From positions 62,001 through 126,000 of the forward strand of contig CBDBJQ010000006.1 of the NCBI GenBank assembly GCA_965206405.1: a DNA stretch of 64,000 bases. Reading direction: 5' to 3'. Under the pieces are notes generated by a model. That model worked only from the letters and a program-made list of their open reading frames with translations, did not search any database and had not been told where the DNA came from. Shown piece by piece: positions 57,101 through 64,000 of this stretch (within the stretch, counting starts at the first letter, position 1; every line of letters begins with the position of its first letter). The DNA is from CBDBJQ01 sp965206405. GTDB lineage: Bacteria; Pseudomonadota; Alphaproteobacteria; UBA8366. A program made the position numbers and the translations under genes.

Positions 57101-57247
57101 CGCCACCGGATCGCCACCGGCCTCCTCGAACAACCCCCGGGCCAGCGCATCGGCGAAGCCACGCTCGGCGCCGATGGTGAATACGGTCGGCTGCCCCGCG
57201 CCAAAATCGACGCGATCGACGCGGCCTGATGTCTCCAATGCGGTCAT
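54140..57247 (-). CDS. addB: Double-strand break repair protein AddB
   Basis: AddB is the second subunit of AddAB, with an inactive-helicase-like region and a C-terminal nuclease. The 1035-residue alphaproteobacterial-type protein shows VFTIGAERGFADALARGL at the N-terminus, a RLHIWSPVEARLQRVDKIILGGLNEGTWP block and the nuclease motif IAIIDYKTGGVP near residue 900. It is coupled to addA by ATGA and follows murU after 44 bases. Confidence 0.95.
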   Translation of the reverse strand: MTALETSGRVDRVDFGAGQPTVFTIGAERGFADALARGLFEEAGGDPVALSEGLVLLPNRRSCRALREAFLRIGDGAPLLLPEFRPVGEVDPDELVVAFAGTGVEADLPLEMPRLRGQLLLADLVRRHAPDGDAMTAGHAVALAGHLGDLIERMATQRLDFDHLGEIVPDRYAEHWQRNLDFLQTVMTAWQEILEREERMGFADWRNRLLKLQAEAWTHNPPSRRIVAAGSTGSIPATADLLAVVSRLERGCVVLPGFDSAMDESDRESARLEEIHPQHGMLALLAHLEAAPEDVREWPISATETITPGNVARRILAREIMRPANTTDSWRRGLELPEAAFDGLTRIDCPGDAEEAGVIALLLRETVESPGQTAALVTTDRTLARRVRAEMRRWGIDLDDGAGVSLAQTPTGAFLGLLTDAAKQKFTPVALLALLKHPMAAAGGDRPTFLRTVRQLEKRVLRGFPVSALAESDTGLDGLTAARAAVEVLEVNNAYIERVRTDCLGLIDTVIAALAPFAAMMARGSAPLADLVRAHIEAAEALAQHDFSHAPLWREHAGEAAVRFAGSLLEAAEDIPAFETGTYPALLQELLARQVVRFPWGRHPRLHIWSPVEARLQRVDKIILGGLNEGTWPRVPLVDVWLNRPMQAELGMPGPERQVGQIAHDFEQAFCAPEVFLTRAEKSAGTPTVPSRWLARMDTVVRAAGTTAPGTGSWLAWQRRLGRAEVFAPVGRPAPRPPVKARPRRLAVTQIEIWLRDPYAIYARHILRLRPLDALEPEADAASRGSIIHEALDKFISGLPRRFPRDALERLLACGKQAFDDARLPPVKYALWWHRFETMAAWFVDQERERWPEIAQTRVEVWGERDLEGEAGSFKVFAKADRIDRMKDGNIAIIDYKTGGVPAMPKMRAGDAPQLPLEAAMIEKNGFEKFENPALDPVGVLHYWHLTGGDPPGKILGLDSAPNKNGENEVAAAVASAWRKVEEMVVAFDRETTPYYAIPDSKIAPAFNHYEHLERLGEWSTEESSPEKSSTGEAS

Positions 57248-57291
57248 CCGCCTGCCTTTCCCACCCCTGTTTTTTCTGCTTCTTTCATCAT

Positions 57292-58068
57292 CTACGCAAA
57301 CATCTCGGCCGCTTTCGCCAGCTGCGTCGGTGTTCCCACATGGTGCCAGCCGCCGTCATGCACAAGCCCATAGAGTCGTTGTTGGGACAATGCCGCATCG
57401 TAGACCCGGTTGAGGGAGAATATGCCTTTCTCCATTCCGGCGAAGGCTCGGGGGTGGAGAATTTGCAGGCCGGTAAAGACATAGGGCGCCGCCGCCCGGG
57501 CGCCGCGACGAAGAAGACGCCCACAGACGCCGCTCCCTGTATCCGCAATCCCAATCGCGCCCGCATCCCCGGAACCATCAGAATCTTCCAGCAGGAAATC
57601 CCCTGCGCCCGCATAGCCATTGGCCCCGGCCACCTGCTGCAAGAGCAGAAGGGCATCCATCTGCTCGGGATCCCAGTGCGCGGCAAGCCGGCGCGGCGCC
57701 GATACAGCGCCATCGCTCCAGAGCGAATCACAATTGGCGACCAAGAAGATCTCGCCGGCGAATGCATCCAGCGCCTGCAGCACACCGCCGCCGGTCTCCA
57801 GGAGCGCCGGCTCGTGCGACACGGAAACATCCCCCTGTCCTTCCAGGTGCGCCTGCAGCATCTCGGCGAGATGGTGCGTGTTGACGACGAATCGCTGCAC
57901 CCCGGCGACCCGGAGCCGGATCAGCACATGATCGATCAGTGGCAAACCGTCGAGTTCGACCAGTGGCTTGGGACGGGACTCGGTCAGCGGCCGCATCCGC
58001 AACCCCAGCCCTGCGGCCAGGATCATCGCCTGCTGGATTGCCTGTCCTGTCATCGATTGCGCAGGCAT
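57292..58068 (-). CDS. murU: N-acetylmuramate-1-phosphate uridylyltransferase
   Basis: MurU makes UDP-MurNAc from MurNAc-1-phosphate in the peptidoglycan recycling shortcut that bypasses MurA and gives intrinsic fosfomycin tolerance. The 258-residue protein has the nucleotidyltransferase signature AAGLGLRMRPLT with PKPL, and the ETGGGVLQAL and LVANCDSLW blocks. ATG 58068 overlaps the amgK stop as TGATG; GTG 58071 is an alternative. The amgK-murU pairing strongly supports this assignment over a general sugar-nucleotide transferase. Confidence 0.88.
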   Translation of the reverse strand: MPAQSMTGQAIQQAMILAAGLGLRMRPLTESRPKPLVELDGLPLIDHVLIRLRVAGVQRFVVNTHHLAEMLQAHLEGQGDVSVSHEPALLETGGGVLQALDAFAGEIFLVANCDSLWSDGAVSAPRRLAAHWDPEQMDALLLLQQVAGANGYAGAGDFLLEDSDGSGDAGAIGIADTGSGVCGRLLRRGARAAAPYVFTGLQILHPRAFAGMEKGIFSLNRVYDAALSQQRLYGLVHDGGWHHVGTPTQLAKAAEMFA

Positions 58069-59084
58069 CACTTGCGCGGAGCCGGTTGCACGCGCCGCCC
58101 CGGCGGTATCGCGTCGTCGAGCCAGTCGCGCACCGGTTCCAGGACAGGATGTTCAAGATGCGCCTCGAGTTGCCTCCAGACCCGGGGGATATGTTCGAGA
58201 TAGCCAGGTTTGCCATCGCGTTGGTCGAGGCGGGTGAAAATACCGATGATCTTGGCGCTGCGTTGGGCACCAAGGATAGCGTAGGAGCGATCAAAGGCGT
58301 CCACGTCGATATTCAACTTCGGAAAAGAATCGAGATACGCTGCGCGCAATTCCCGCTCCAGCGCGAGTGGTAAGTCACGCCGGGCATCCGAGAGCAGCGA
58401 GACCAGATCGTAGGTAACAGGGCCGATAACGGCGTCCTGGAAATCCAGCTGCCCGCAGGCGGCGACACCCTTGCGCCCCGGAAGCCACATCAGATTGTCG
58501 GCATGAAGATCGCGCAGAACCAGCGATTCCGGCACATCACGGGCACCCGGTAACACCTCAGACCAGAGAGTGCGCCAGTCATTATGCGCTGTCAGCGCCG
58601 ACACGTCGATGACCTCCGGCAGATACCAGCCCACCAGCAACGCTGCTTCTTCGAGAAGTTTTTCATCGTCATAGTGCGGAAAATCCGTGTGATCAGATTC
58701 CCGGAAGGTACGGTGCAAGGCAACGAGTGTATCGACCGCAAGACGGTAGAGTGTCGCCTCTTCCTGCGGCGAGGCTTTGGCAAGAATGGCGGTGTAAGAC
58801 TGGTCGCCAAAATCCTCGAGTAGCAGGAATCCCAGCTTCAAGTCCGCTTCGATCAGTTTTGGGGCGCTGAAACCGAGACCGAGCAGACACTCCTGGCATC
58901 GCAGGAAAGGGCGCATGCCTTCCCGGTCCGGCGGTGCATCCATCAGCACCAACGTCTCATTCTGTCCCACAGCCACCCGATAGTAGCTACGGAACGAAGC
59001 GTCTCCCGCCAACAGCGTGACAGAGGCCTCTCCAAGACGGTGCTTGGCTAAGAATTGCTTCCTGACATCATCCCGCTTGGTCAC
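58068..59084 (-). CDS. amgK: Anomeric MurNAc/GlcNAc kinase
   Basis: AmgK phosphorylates MurNAc (and GlcNAc) at C1 to feed MurU. The 338-residue protein has the aminoglycoside-phosphotransferase fold: GDASFRSYYRV near the N-terminus, the catalytic VLRDLHADNLMW loop and the QLDFQDAVIGPVTYDLVSLL block after it. The frame is open to 59120, overlapping tsaE by 53 bases; GTG 59084 (MTKRDDVRKQF) reduces the overlap and fits the family. The substrate is assigned from the neighbouring murU. Confidence 0.88.
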   Translation of the reverse strand: MTKRDDVRKQFLAKHRLGEASVTLLAGDASFRSYYRVAVGQNETLVLMDAPPDREGMRPFLRCQECLLGLGFSAPKLIEADLKLGFLLLEDFGDQSYTAILAKASPQEEATLYRLAVDTLVALHRTFRESDHTDFPHYDDEKLLEEAALLVGWYLPEVIDVSALTAHNDWRTLWSEVLPGARDVPESLVLRDLHADNLMWLPGRKGVAACGQLDFQDAVIGPVTYDLVSLLSDARRDLPLALERELRAAYLDSFPKLNIDVDAFDRSYAILGAQRSAKIIGIFTRLDQRDGKPGYLEHIPRVWRQLEAHLEHPVLEPVRDWLDDAIPPGRRVQPAPRK

Positions 59085-59625
59085 AATGTTTCCGGCCTTT
59101 CGTCTTTTTTGAGTCTTCAAGCCTCTCCAGGCGGGCCGGCCAGTCGCCGGTGCCGGACAGAGTCAGATACCTTTCACCCGGATCACCCGGCGCCAGCGCC
59201 GCAGACAGGCTGTCGGTCGGCAGTATCGCGCCGAGACGATCCGGCCACTCGACCAGGCACACCGCGGCCGCGAACGCCTCCTCGATCCCAAGCTCAAGCG
59301 CGTCGCGCGGACCGTCGAGGCGGTAGAGGTCGCAGTGCCAGATTTCGAATTCTCCGGCGTCGTAGATCTGGACCAGGGGATATGTGGGACTCGTGACCAC
59401 TACCGGCGCGCCGAGCAAACCGCGGATCACGCCGCGTGCCAGCACCGTCTTGCCGCTGCCGAGCACACCCTCGAGGCCAATTGTGTCGCCGGGATACAGG
59501 ATCCCGGCAAGACGGGCGCCGAAGGCGAGCAGCGCCGCCTCCGAATCCAGACGACAGCGCAACAGCGAGGCACGCCGCGTGGCGGCGGCCTCAGTAGCGG
59601 TAGTGTTCCGGCTTGAAGGGGCCAT
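59068..59625 (-). CDS. tsaE: tRNA threonylcarbamoyladenosine biosynthesis ATPase TsaE
   Basis: TsaE is the ATPase that drives the TsaBDE complex making t6A37 in tRNAs. The 185-residue protein has Walker A GVLGSGKT (residues 53-60), TSPTYPLVQIYD and LVEWPDRLG. Its first 20 residues overlap the end of ahcY and are non-conserved, so the true start may lie further inside; no better start codon is obvious. Overlaps on both sides suggest co-expression with ahcY and amgK. Confidence 0.93.
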   Translation of the reverse strand: MAPSSRNTTATEAAATRRASLLRCRLDSEAALLAFGARLAGILYPGDTIGLEGVLGSGKTVLARGVIRGLLGAPVVVTSPTYPLVQIYDAGEFEIWHCDLYRLDGPRDALELGIEEAFAAAVCLVEWPDRLGAILPTDSLSAALAPGDPGERYLTLSGTGDWPARLERLEDSKKTKGRKHCDQAG

Positions 59626-60886
59626 CCTGTCCGATGCCGATGTACTGCGCCTGGCTGTCCGTGAGGCGGGTCAGGTTGACGCCGAGCTTGTCGAGATGCA
59701 GCAGAGCGACCTTCTCGTCGAGATGCTTGGGCAGAACGTAGACCTTGCGGTCGTAAGCGGTGTGATTGTTCCAAAGCTCGATCTGCGCAATCACCTGGTT
59801 GGAGAAGGAGGCGCTCATCACGAAACTCGGATGGCCGGTGGCGCAGCCAAGATTGACCAGCCGGCCCTCGGCGAGGAGCAGGATGCGCTTACCCTCGGGA
59901 AACACAATCTCGTCGACCTGCGGCTTGACGTTCTCCCAAGTATAGTTGCGCAGGGCCTCGACCTGGATCTCGGATTCAAAGTGGCCGATGTTGCAGACGA
60001 TCGCCCGATCCTTCATCTGCCGCATGTGATCGATGGTGATGATGTCAATATTGCCGGTGGCGGTAACAAAGATATCGGCCTCCGGCGCCGCATCATTCAT
60101 GGTTATGACTTCGTAGCCTTCCATCGCCGCCTGCAATGCGCAGATCGGATCGATCTCGGTGACCGCAACCCGGCAGCCGGCGTTGCGCAGGCTCTCAGCC
60201 GAGCCCTTGCCGACATCCCCGAAGCCGCAGATGACCGCCTTCTTGCCGGCAAGCATCACGTCGGTGGCGCGCCGGATTCCGTCGACGAGGCTCTCGCGGC
60301 AGCCATACTTGTTGTCGAACTTGGACTTGGTTACCGAGTTGTTCACGTCGATCGCAGGCACCGCCAGGCTACCATCGCTTTCCATGTCTCGCAGCCGCAG
60401 CACCCCGGTCGTGGTTTCTTCGGAGACTCCGCGGACGTCGCCGAGCAGGTCGCGGTGACTGTCATGCATGACGCGGGTGAGATCGCCGCCATCGTCGAGG
60501 ATCATGTTTGGCTTCCAGCCATCGGGTCCTTCTATGGTCTGGTCGATGCACCACCAGAACTCCTCTTCGCTCTCGCCCTTCCAGGCGAAAACCGGCACGC
60601 CCTTGTCGGCCATCGCCGCCGCCGCGTGATCCTGGGTCGAGAAAATGTTGCAGGACGACCAGCGCAGATCGGCACCGAGCGCCGTCAGGGTGTCGATAAG
60701 GACCGCCGTCTGGATGGTCATGTGCAGGCATCCGGCGATGCGCGCACCGGCGAGGGGAGCCTTGCCGCGATACTCCTCACGCAGGGACATCAGCCCCGGC
60801 ATCTCGACCTCGGCGATCGCAATCTCCTTGTGACCCCATTCGGCGAGGTTGATATCGGCGACCTTGTAATCCTGCTGATCGGCCAT
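59591..60886 (-). CDS. ahcY: S-adenosylhomocysteine hydrolase
   Basis: AhcY splits S-adenosylhomocysteine into adenosine and homocysteine, closing the methyl cycle. The 431-residue protein is typical: GARIAGCLHMTIQTAVLI near the N-terminus, the NAD site AVICGFGDVGKG and the C-terminal LTDSQAQYIGIGQDGPFKPEHYRY (read in two blocks). The open frame to 60973 is not family sequence; ATG 60886 with GAGGAAA upstream is chosen. It is the first gene of the minus-strand block. Confidence 0.97.
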   Translation of the reverse strand: MADQQDYKVADINLAEWGHKEIAIAEVEMPGLMSLREEYRGKAPLAGARIAGCLHMTIQTAVLIDTLTALGADLRWSSCNIFSTQDHAAAAMADKGVPVFAWKGESEEEFWWCIDQTIEGPDGWKPNMILDDGGDLTRVMHDSHRDLLGDVRGVSEETTTGVLRLRDMESDGSLAVPAIDVNNSVTKSKFDNKYGCRESLVDGIRRATDVMLAGKKAVICGFGDVGKGSAESLRNAGCRVAVTEIDPICALQAAMEGYEVITMNDAAPEADIFVTATGNIDIITIDHMRQMKDRAIVCNIGHFESEIQVEALRNYTWENVKPQVDEIVFPEGKRILLLAEGRLVNLGCATGHPSFVMSASFSNQVIAQIELWNNHTAYDRKVYVLPKHLDEKVALLHLDKLGVNLTRLTDSQAQYIGIGQDGPFKPEHYRY

Positions 60887-61206
60887 TCCAGATTTCCTCA
60901 CGACTGTTTTCCCGCAACTAAAATTACGACACGACGCAAGAATGGGTGGGAATGTCTTCCCGGAGCCGCCCATAATCGGCCGTCACGACATGATCGGATG
61001 CGGGGTAACGAGGATTGCCGTCGCATTCCCGCCGTATTCCCGATGCGCAACCCGGAACTCAACCCCGCATCGCTATCGCCCTGTGCATCCGCGCCCCGAT
61101 AATAGAACCCCGACCGCCCCGCTGGCCACAGCCTTTACGGTTATTCCCCCGTGTTTTCTGCCCTGCCAGTCTCACCCATCCCAGGCGACACCGGTTCGTT
61201 CCCGGC
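60887..61206. other. Intergenic region upstream of ahcY
   Basis: This 320-base stretch contains the ahcY leader. I looked for a SAH riboswitch in the ahcY direction and could not recognise its conserved core. No gene, tRNA or terminator is evident. AT-rich sequence around 60920 (TAATTTTAG on the minus strand) may contain the ahcY -10 region. Confidence 0.45.
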
Positions 61207-61800
61207 TCAGTCCTCGCCGTTGAACTCGGCAAGCAGCTCGGCTGCGCGGCCAGGATCGCTCTGATCCGCAATCTTCTCCGCCTGGCGGGATGCCACCGTG
61301 AGATCGAGATCGAGATCGAAGATGCGTTGCTTGACCCAGGGCGGGGTGGCGGGACGCATCGAAAACCCACGAATGCCAAGGTCAAGCAAAAGAGGTGTAA
61401 ATCCGGGGTCGCCGGCTATCTCGCCGCAGAGTGCGGCCGGGATGCGCGCATTCTCCGCCGCTTGCGCGGTGAAGCGGATCAGCCTCAAAACCGCCAGATG
61501 TAGCGGGTTGTAGAGACCCGCGACATGCTCGTAAGCCCTGTCGGCAGCCAGGGTGTACATGGTAGGACCGTTGGTGCCGATTGACGGTCGACTCGTTGCG
61601 ATCGGAGCGCGGCGACGGCGCATGCGGCGCATGACCCGGGCAATGACACGACGCGCTTCGCGGATCTCGTCGAGTATGAAAACAAGCGAAAGGAGGATGC
61701 GGACCGGACCGTGCGCGCCGGCGCGCAGAATGGCGCCGATCTGGATTTTGATAAGGTCCTGGTGCGCCAGCGACAGCCGGATTGCTTGAGCGCATCGACA
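61207..61800 (-). pseudogene. Decayed PTS enzyme I (ptsI) fragment
   Basis: The frame reads as the C-terminal part of enzyme I with internal deletions: LSLAHQDLIKIQIGAILRAGAHGPVRILL, a helix LDEIREARRVIARVM, then directly IGTNGPTMYTLAADR (IGTNDLTQYTLAADR in intact proteins) and AALCGEIAGDPGFTPLLLDLG to the normal end. The phosphohistidine domain, the PEP-binding region between the helix and the IGTN block, and about two thirds of the protein are gone. It is a pseudogene. The reading order matches an alphaproteobacterial EIIA-HPr-EI locus collapsed by deletion. Confidence 0.72.
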
Positions 61801-61847
61801 AGCTCGGCGCCGAGCCGGCCATGGGCAACGACAACGATGCCGATCAT
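61776..61847 (-). pseudogene. Remnant of a mannose-type PTS EIIA gene
   Basis: Twenty-four codons from ATG 61847 read MIGIVVVAHGRLGAELVDAL, the N-terminal strand and active-site histidine region (AHG) of EIIA-Man proteins. The frame then leaves the family sequence and merges with the ptsI remnant; the rest of EIIA and all of HPr are missing. Confidence 0.6.
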
Positions 61848-62118
61848 CCAAACATCCCCTTCCGAGCCCGAGGGACAGCCGCCGAAGAAGCGGCCGTTAC
61901 CGGATTGCTGGCACATGGATATCGGGAAGATGGACGAAGGCACAGCGCAGTTTCGTGGTGGCGGACACGGTGAACGGGGCCAAGAACAGCGCCGGTACCA
62001 CCAAACCCAGCAGCGCGGCAGAGGAGGCGTCCGCCCAATTAGTCTAGTAGGCACTGTAATAGACCTGATTCACAATAACATCAGGTAATTGAGAACGGAT
62101 GTATCCTTACCGATTTGG

Positions 62119-62470
62119 TCAGGCTGTTTTCAAATTCATGTTTGCCAGCGCCCCGACGTTCTTGGCAATCATGTTTTCCTGCCGGTTGCCGCGATGAGTT
62201 TCGGCAAATACCCTGAACTTTTTCATGCGGAAAATACCGTGCTCCACGCCGATACGTAGCTTTGCGTGCCAAGTGTTGTAAGTTTTCTGTTCGTCCGTAA
62301 GGGGGTGGTTCTTTGAGGCTTTGAGCGGGATTTCAAGCGATGTTCCCAGATAACCGAGATCACCAAGTACAAGCACACCCGGTGGCTTATCCACGCGCGC
62401 CTCGTCGTAGATACGCTTGTCATGTGCGCGCCCGGGTTGCGCCGGATCGACCGCCAGAACCCGTTTTTGT
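62119..62470 (-). pseudogene. IS5-like (DDE_Tnp_4) transposase remnant
   Basis: The frame reads RVLAVDPAQPGRAHDKRIYDEA, then VLGDLGYLGTSLEIPLKASK and a normal C-terminal end with RIGVEHGIFRMKKF, ETHRGNRQENMIAKN and GALANMNLKTA. The upstream part is lost to a frameshift/stop. The catalytic D and E region of the second half is present, but the first half is not, so it is inactive. It separates the PTS remnant from the Sel1 gene. Confidence 0.75.
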
Positions 62471-62554
62471 CATCGGTAAGACGAATGCCTGAAAGGCGGA
62501 AAAACAAATCAGCGCGCGCCCGCAAAACCTTTAAAACCCTCATAGACAAGCCCT

Positions 62555-62567
62555 CCCCCCCCCCCCC
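62555..62567. repeat. C13 homopolymer upstream of the Sel1-repeat gene
   Basis: Thirteen consecutive C lie between the transposase remnant and the Sel1 gene, about 80 bases before its ATG. It could act as a slippage-based switch of promoter spacing, or be a neutral tract in IS debris. Confidence 0.85.
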
Positions 62568-62647
62568 ATTGGGCCATAAACATCGCTGAAAATCGACTAT
62601 TGTGAAACAGGTTTAATTAACAATCCGCGAAACAAGGAAATTCATCT

Positions 62648-64000
62648 ATGCTTAAAATTATCCAGGCGGCAGCACTCATTATTGCCCTGCTCCCATTCGT
62701 CACACTGGCGCAGGACTTCGATGCAGGGGTGCAAGCATACGAAGCTGGAGATTATGAAACCGCCCTGAAAGAATGGCGACCACTGGCCGAGCAGGGGCAT
62801 GCCTCGGCGCAGTACAACCTTGGCCTGAGGTACGACAGTGGCGAGGGCGTTCCGCAGGATTACGCCGAGGCCGTCAAGTGGTACAGGCGCGCCGCCGAGC
62901 AGGGGCATGCCTCGGCGCAGTACAACCTTGGCCTGAGGTACGACAATGGCGAGGGCGTTCCGCAGGATGACGCCGAGGCCGTCAAGTGGTACAGGCGCGC
63001 CGCCGAGCAGGGGGATGCCTCGGTGCAGCACAGCCTTGGCCTGAGGTACGACAATGGCGAGGGCGTCCCGCAGGATGACGCCGAGGCCGTCAAGTGGTAC
63101 AGGCGCGCCGCCGAGCAGGGGCATGCCTCGGCGCAGTACTACCTTGGCCTGAGGTACGACAATGGCGAGGGCGTTCCGCAGGATTACGCCGAGGCCGTCA
63201 AGTGGCACAGGCGCGCCGCCGAGCAGGGGCATGCCTCGGCGCAGTACTACCTTGGCCTGAGGTACGACAATGGCGAGGGCGTTCCGCAGGATGACGCCGA
63301 GGCCGTCAAGTGGTACAGGCGCGCCGCCGAGCAGGGGGATGCCTCGGCGCCGTACAGCCTTGGCTGGATGTACGCAAATGGCGAGGGCGTTCCGCAGGAT
63401 TACGCCGAGGCCGTCAAGTGGCACAGGCGCGCCGCCGAGCAGGGGCATGCCTCGGCGCAGTACTACCTTGGCCTGAGGTACGACAATGGCGAGGGCGTTC
63501 CGCAGGATGACGCCGAGGCCGTCAAGTGGTACAGGCGCGCCGCCGAGCAGGGGCATGCCTCGGCGCCGTACAGCCTTGGCTGGATGTACGCAAATGGCGA
63601 GGGCGTTCCGCAGGATGACGCCGAGGCCGTCAAGTGGTACAGGCGCGCCGCCGAGCAGGGGAACGCCCCGGCGCAGAACAACCTTGGCGTGAGGTACAAC
63701 AACGGCGAGGGCGTCCCGCAGGATTACGCCGAGGCCGTCAAGTGGTACAGGCGCGCCGCCGAGCAGGGGGACGCCTCGGCGCAGTACAACCTTGGCTGGA
63801 TGTACGCAAATGGCGAGGGCGTCGCGCAGGATGACGCCGAGGCCGTCAAGTGGTACAGGCGCGCCGCCGAGCAGGGGCATGCCTCAGCGCAGTACAACCT
63901 TGGCCTGAGGTACGACAATGGTGAGGGCGTTCCGCAGGATCACGTTCTGGCGCATATGTGGATCAATGTTGCAGTCGCAAACTGGGGCGAAGACCCTGTA
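62648..64000 (+). CDS. Exported Sel1-repeat protein (runs off window)
   Basis: The protein starts MLKIIQAAALIIALLPFVTLAQ, a signal peptide, then FDAGVQAYEAGDYETALKEW and at least eleven Sel1/TPR-like repeats of 36 residues (LGLRYDNGEGVPQDDAEAVKWYRRAAEQGHASAQ type, seen in parts). The final visible repeat changes to HVLAHMWINVAVANWG, the normal capping sequence, so the gene probably ends shortly after base 64000. The repeats are almost identical at DNA level (108-base period), indicating recent expansion. Sel1 proteins are usually periplasmic scaffolds in signalling or host interaction; the partner is unknown. Confidence 0.9.
   Translation, partial: MLKIIQAAALIIALLPFVTLAQDFDAGVQAYEAGDYETALKEWRPLAEQGHASAQYNLGLRYDSGEGVPQDYAEAVKWYRRAAEQGHASAQYNLGLRYDNGEGVPQDDAEAVKWYRRAAEQGDASVQHSLGLRYDNGEGVPQDDAEAVKWYRRAAEQGHASAQYYLGLRYDNGEGVPQDYAEAVKWHRRAAEQGHASAQYYLGLRYDNGEGVPQDDAEAVKWYRRAAEQGDASAPYSLGWMYANGEGVPQDYAEAVKWHRRAAEQGHASAQYYLGLRYDNGEGVPQDDAEAVKWYRRAAEQGHASAPYSLGWMYANGEGVPQDDAEAVKWYRRAAEQGNAPAQNNLGVRYNNGEGVPQDYAEAVKWYRRAAEQGDASAQYNLGWMYANGEGVAQDDAEAVKWYRRAAEQGHASAQYNLGLRYDNGEGVPQDHVLAHMWINVAVANWGEDPV
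62800..63955. repeat. 108-bp tandem repeats of the Sel1 gene
   Basis: About ten and a half near-identical 108-base units (36 codons each) are recognisable by the recurring GGCGAGGGCGTTCCGCAGGA. Variants (TAC/GAC, CAT/GAT, AAC/TAC) are shuffled between units, as expected from unequal crossing over. Confidence 0.92.

Noticed and set aside
59384..61102. 572-codon open frame on the plus strand opposite ahcY
   Set aside because: It lies antisense to ahcY and tsaE, both unmistakable; no family features were seen.
60887..61206. SAH riboswitch upstream of ahcY
   Set aside because: I could not find the conserved core of the riboswitch in the leader; a covariance-model search would be decisive.
62642..63880. 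Repetitive 412-codon minus-strand open frame (LLGGAPVPLDGLGVILR repeats)
   Set aside because: It is the reverse complement of the Sel1 repeats; the plus strand has a signal peptide and real Sel1 motifs.

Overview
The window is a high-GC, gene-dense stretch of a bacterial chromosome, most likely from an alphaproteobacterium of the Rhodospirillales type. Four gene orders support this: tsaE-amgK-murU-addB-addA behind ahcY, rpsP-rimM-trmD-rplS followed by leuC-leuD-leuB-asd, an Rrf2-led suf operon, and ribF-ileS. No rRNA, tRNA or CRISPR array was found. Many genes are translationally coupled through ATGA or TGATG overlaps.

Layout. (1) 1-2652, minus strand: start of ileS, ribF and a MaoC-type hydratase. 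(2) 2976-15724, plus strand: a complete Fe-S assembly operon, sufR-sufB-sufC-sufD-sufS-sufU-sufT-sufA. It continues into a radical SAM protein, a CoA-transferase/MaoC pair, apaG, folE and trkH. (3) 15741-26510: an unstable surface-glycan region. It holds a truncated Fic gene, a GT-A-like glycosyltransferase, two near-identical family-25 glycosyltransferases in a 951-bp direct repeat around an IS256-family fragment, a third divergent family-25 gene, three tandem copies of a GT4 gene with a 1281-bp period, and asnB. (4) 27402-35231: ribosomal/tRNA-modification operon, leucine genes and asd. (5) 35209-37774: an AT-richer island with an IS256-family remnant, an AAA ATPase + DUF4276 gene pair (candidate phage defence) and a frameshifted cysteine-repeat gene. 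(6) 37864-50373: benzoyl-CoA epoxidation genes boxB and boxC, a TauD-like dioxygenase, six luciferase-like flavin oxidoreductases, two MaoC proteins and a thioesterase, which look like an aromatic/acyl-CoA degradation region. One of these oxidoreductases appears to start at ATC. (7) 50658-60886, minus strand: addA, addB, murU, amgK, tsaE, ahcY. (8) 61207-64000: decayed PTS genes, an IS5-like transposase remnant, a 13-base poly-C tract and a Sel1-repeat protein that runs off the window.

How the genes work together. The suf genes supply Fe-S clusters, and clients in the window include the radical SAM protein and LeuC. AmgK and MurU form the cell-wall recycling shortcut to UDP-MurNAc. AddA and AddB form the double-strand-break repair nuclease/helicase. 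BoxB and BoxC perform ring epoxidation and cleavage of benzoyl-CoA, but their reductase partner BoxA is not in the window.

A genome-wide habit is visible: many short tandem duplications (9-18 nt units) in linkers, tails and intergenic DNA, plus larger recent gene duplications. Homopolymeric C/G tracts occur in two of the duplicated glycosyltransferases and upstream of the Sel1 gene. The most interesting loci for follow-up are the mosaic GT4/GT25 array with its homopolymer tracts, the ATPase-DUF4276 pair, the ATC-start oxidoreductase, and the unassigned plus-strand terminator upstream of rpsP.
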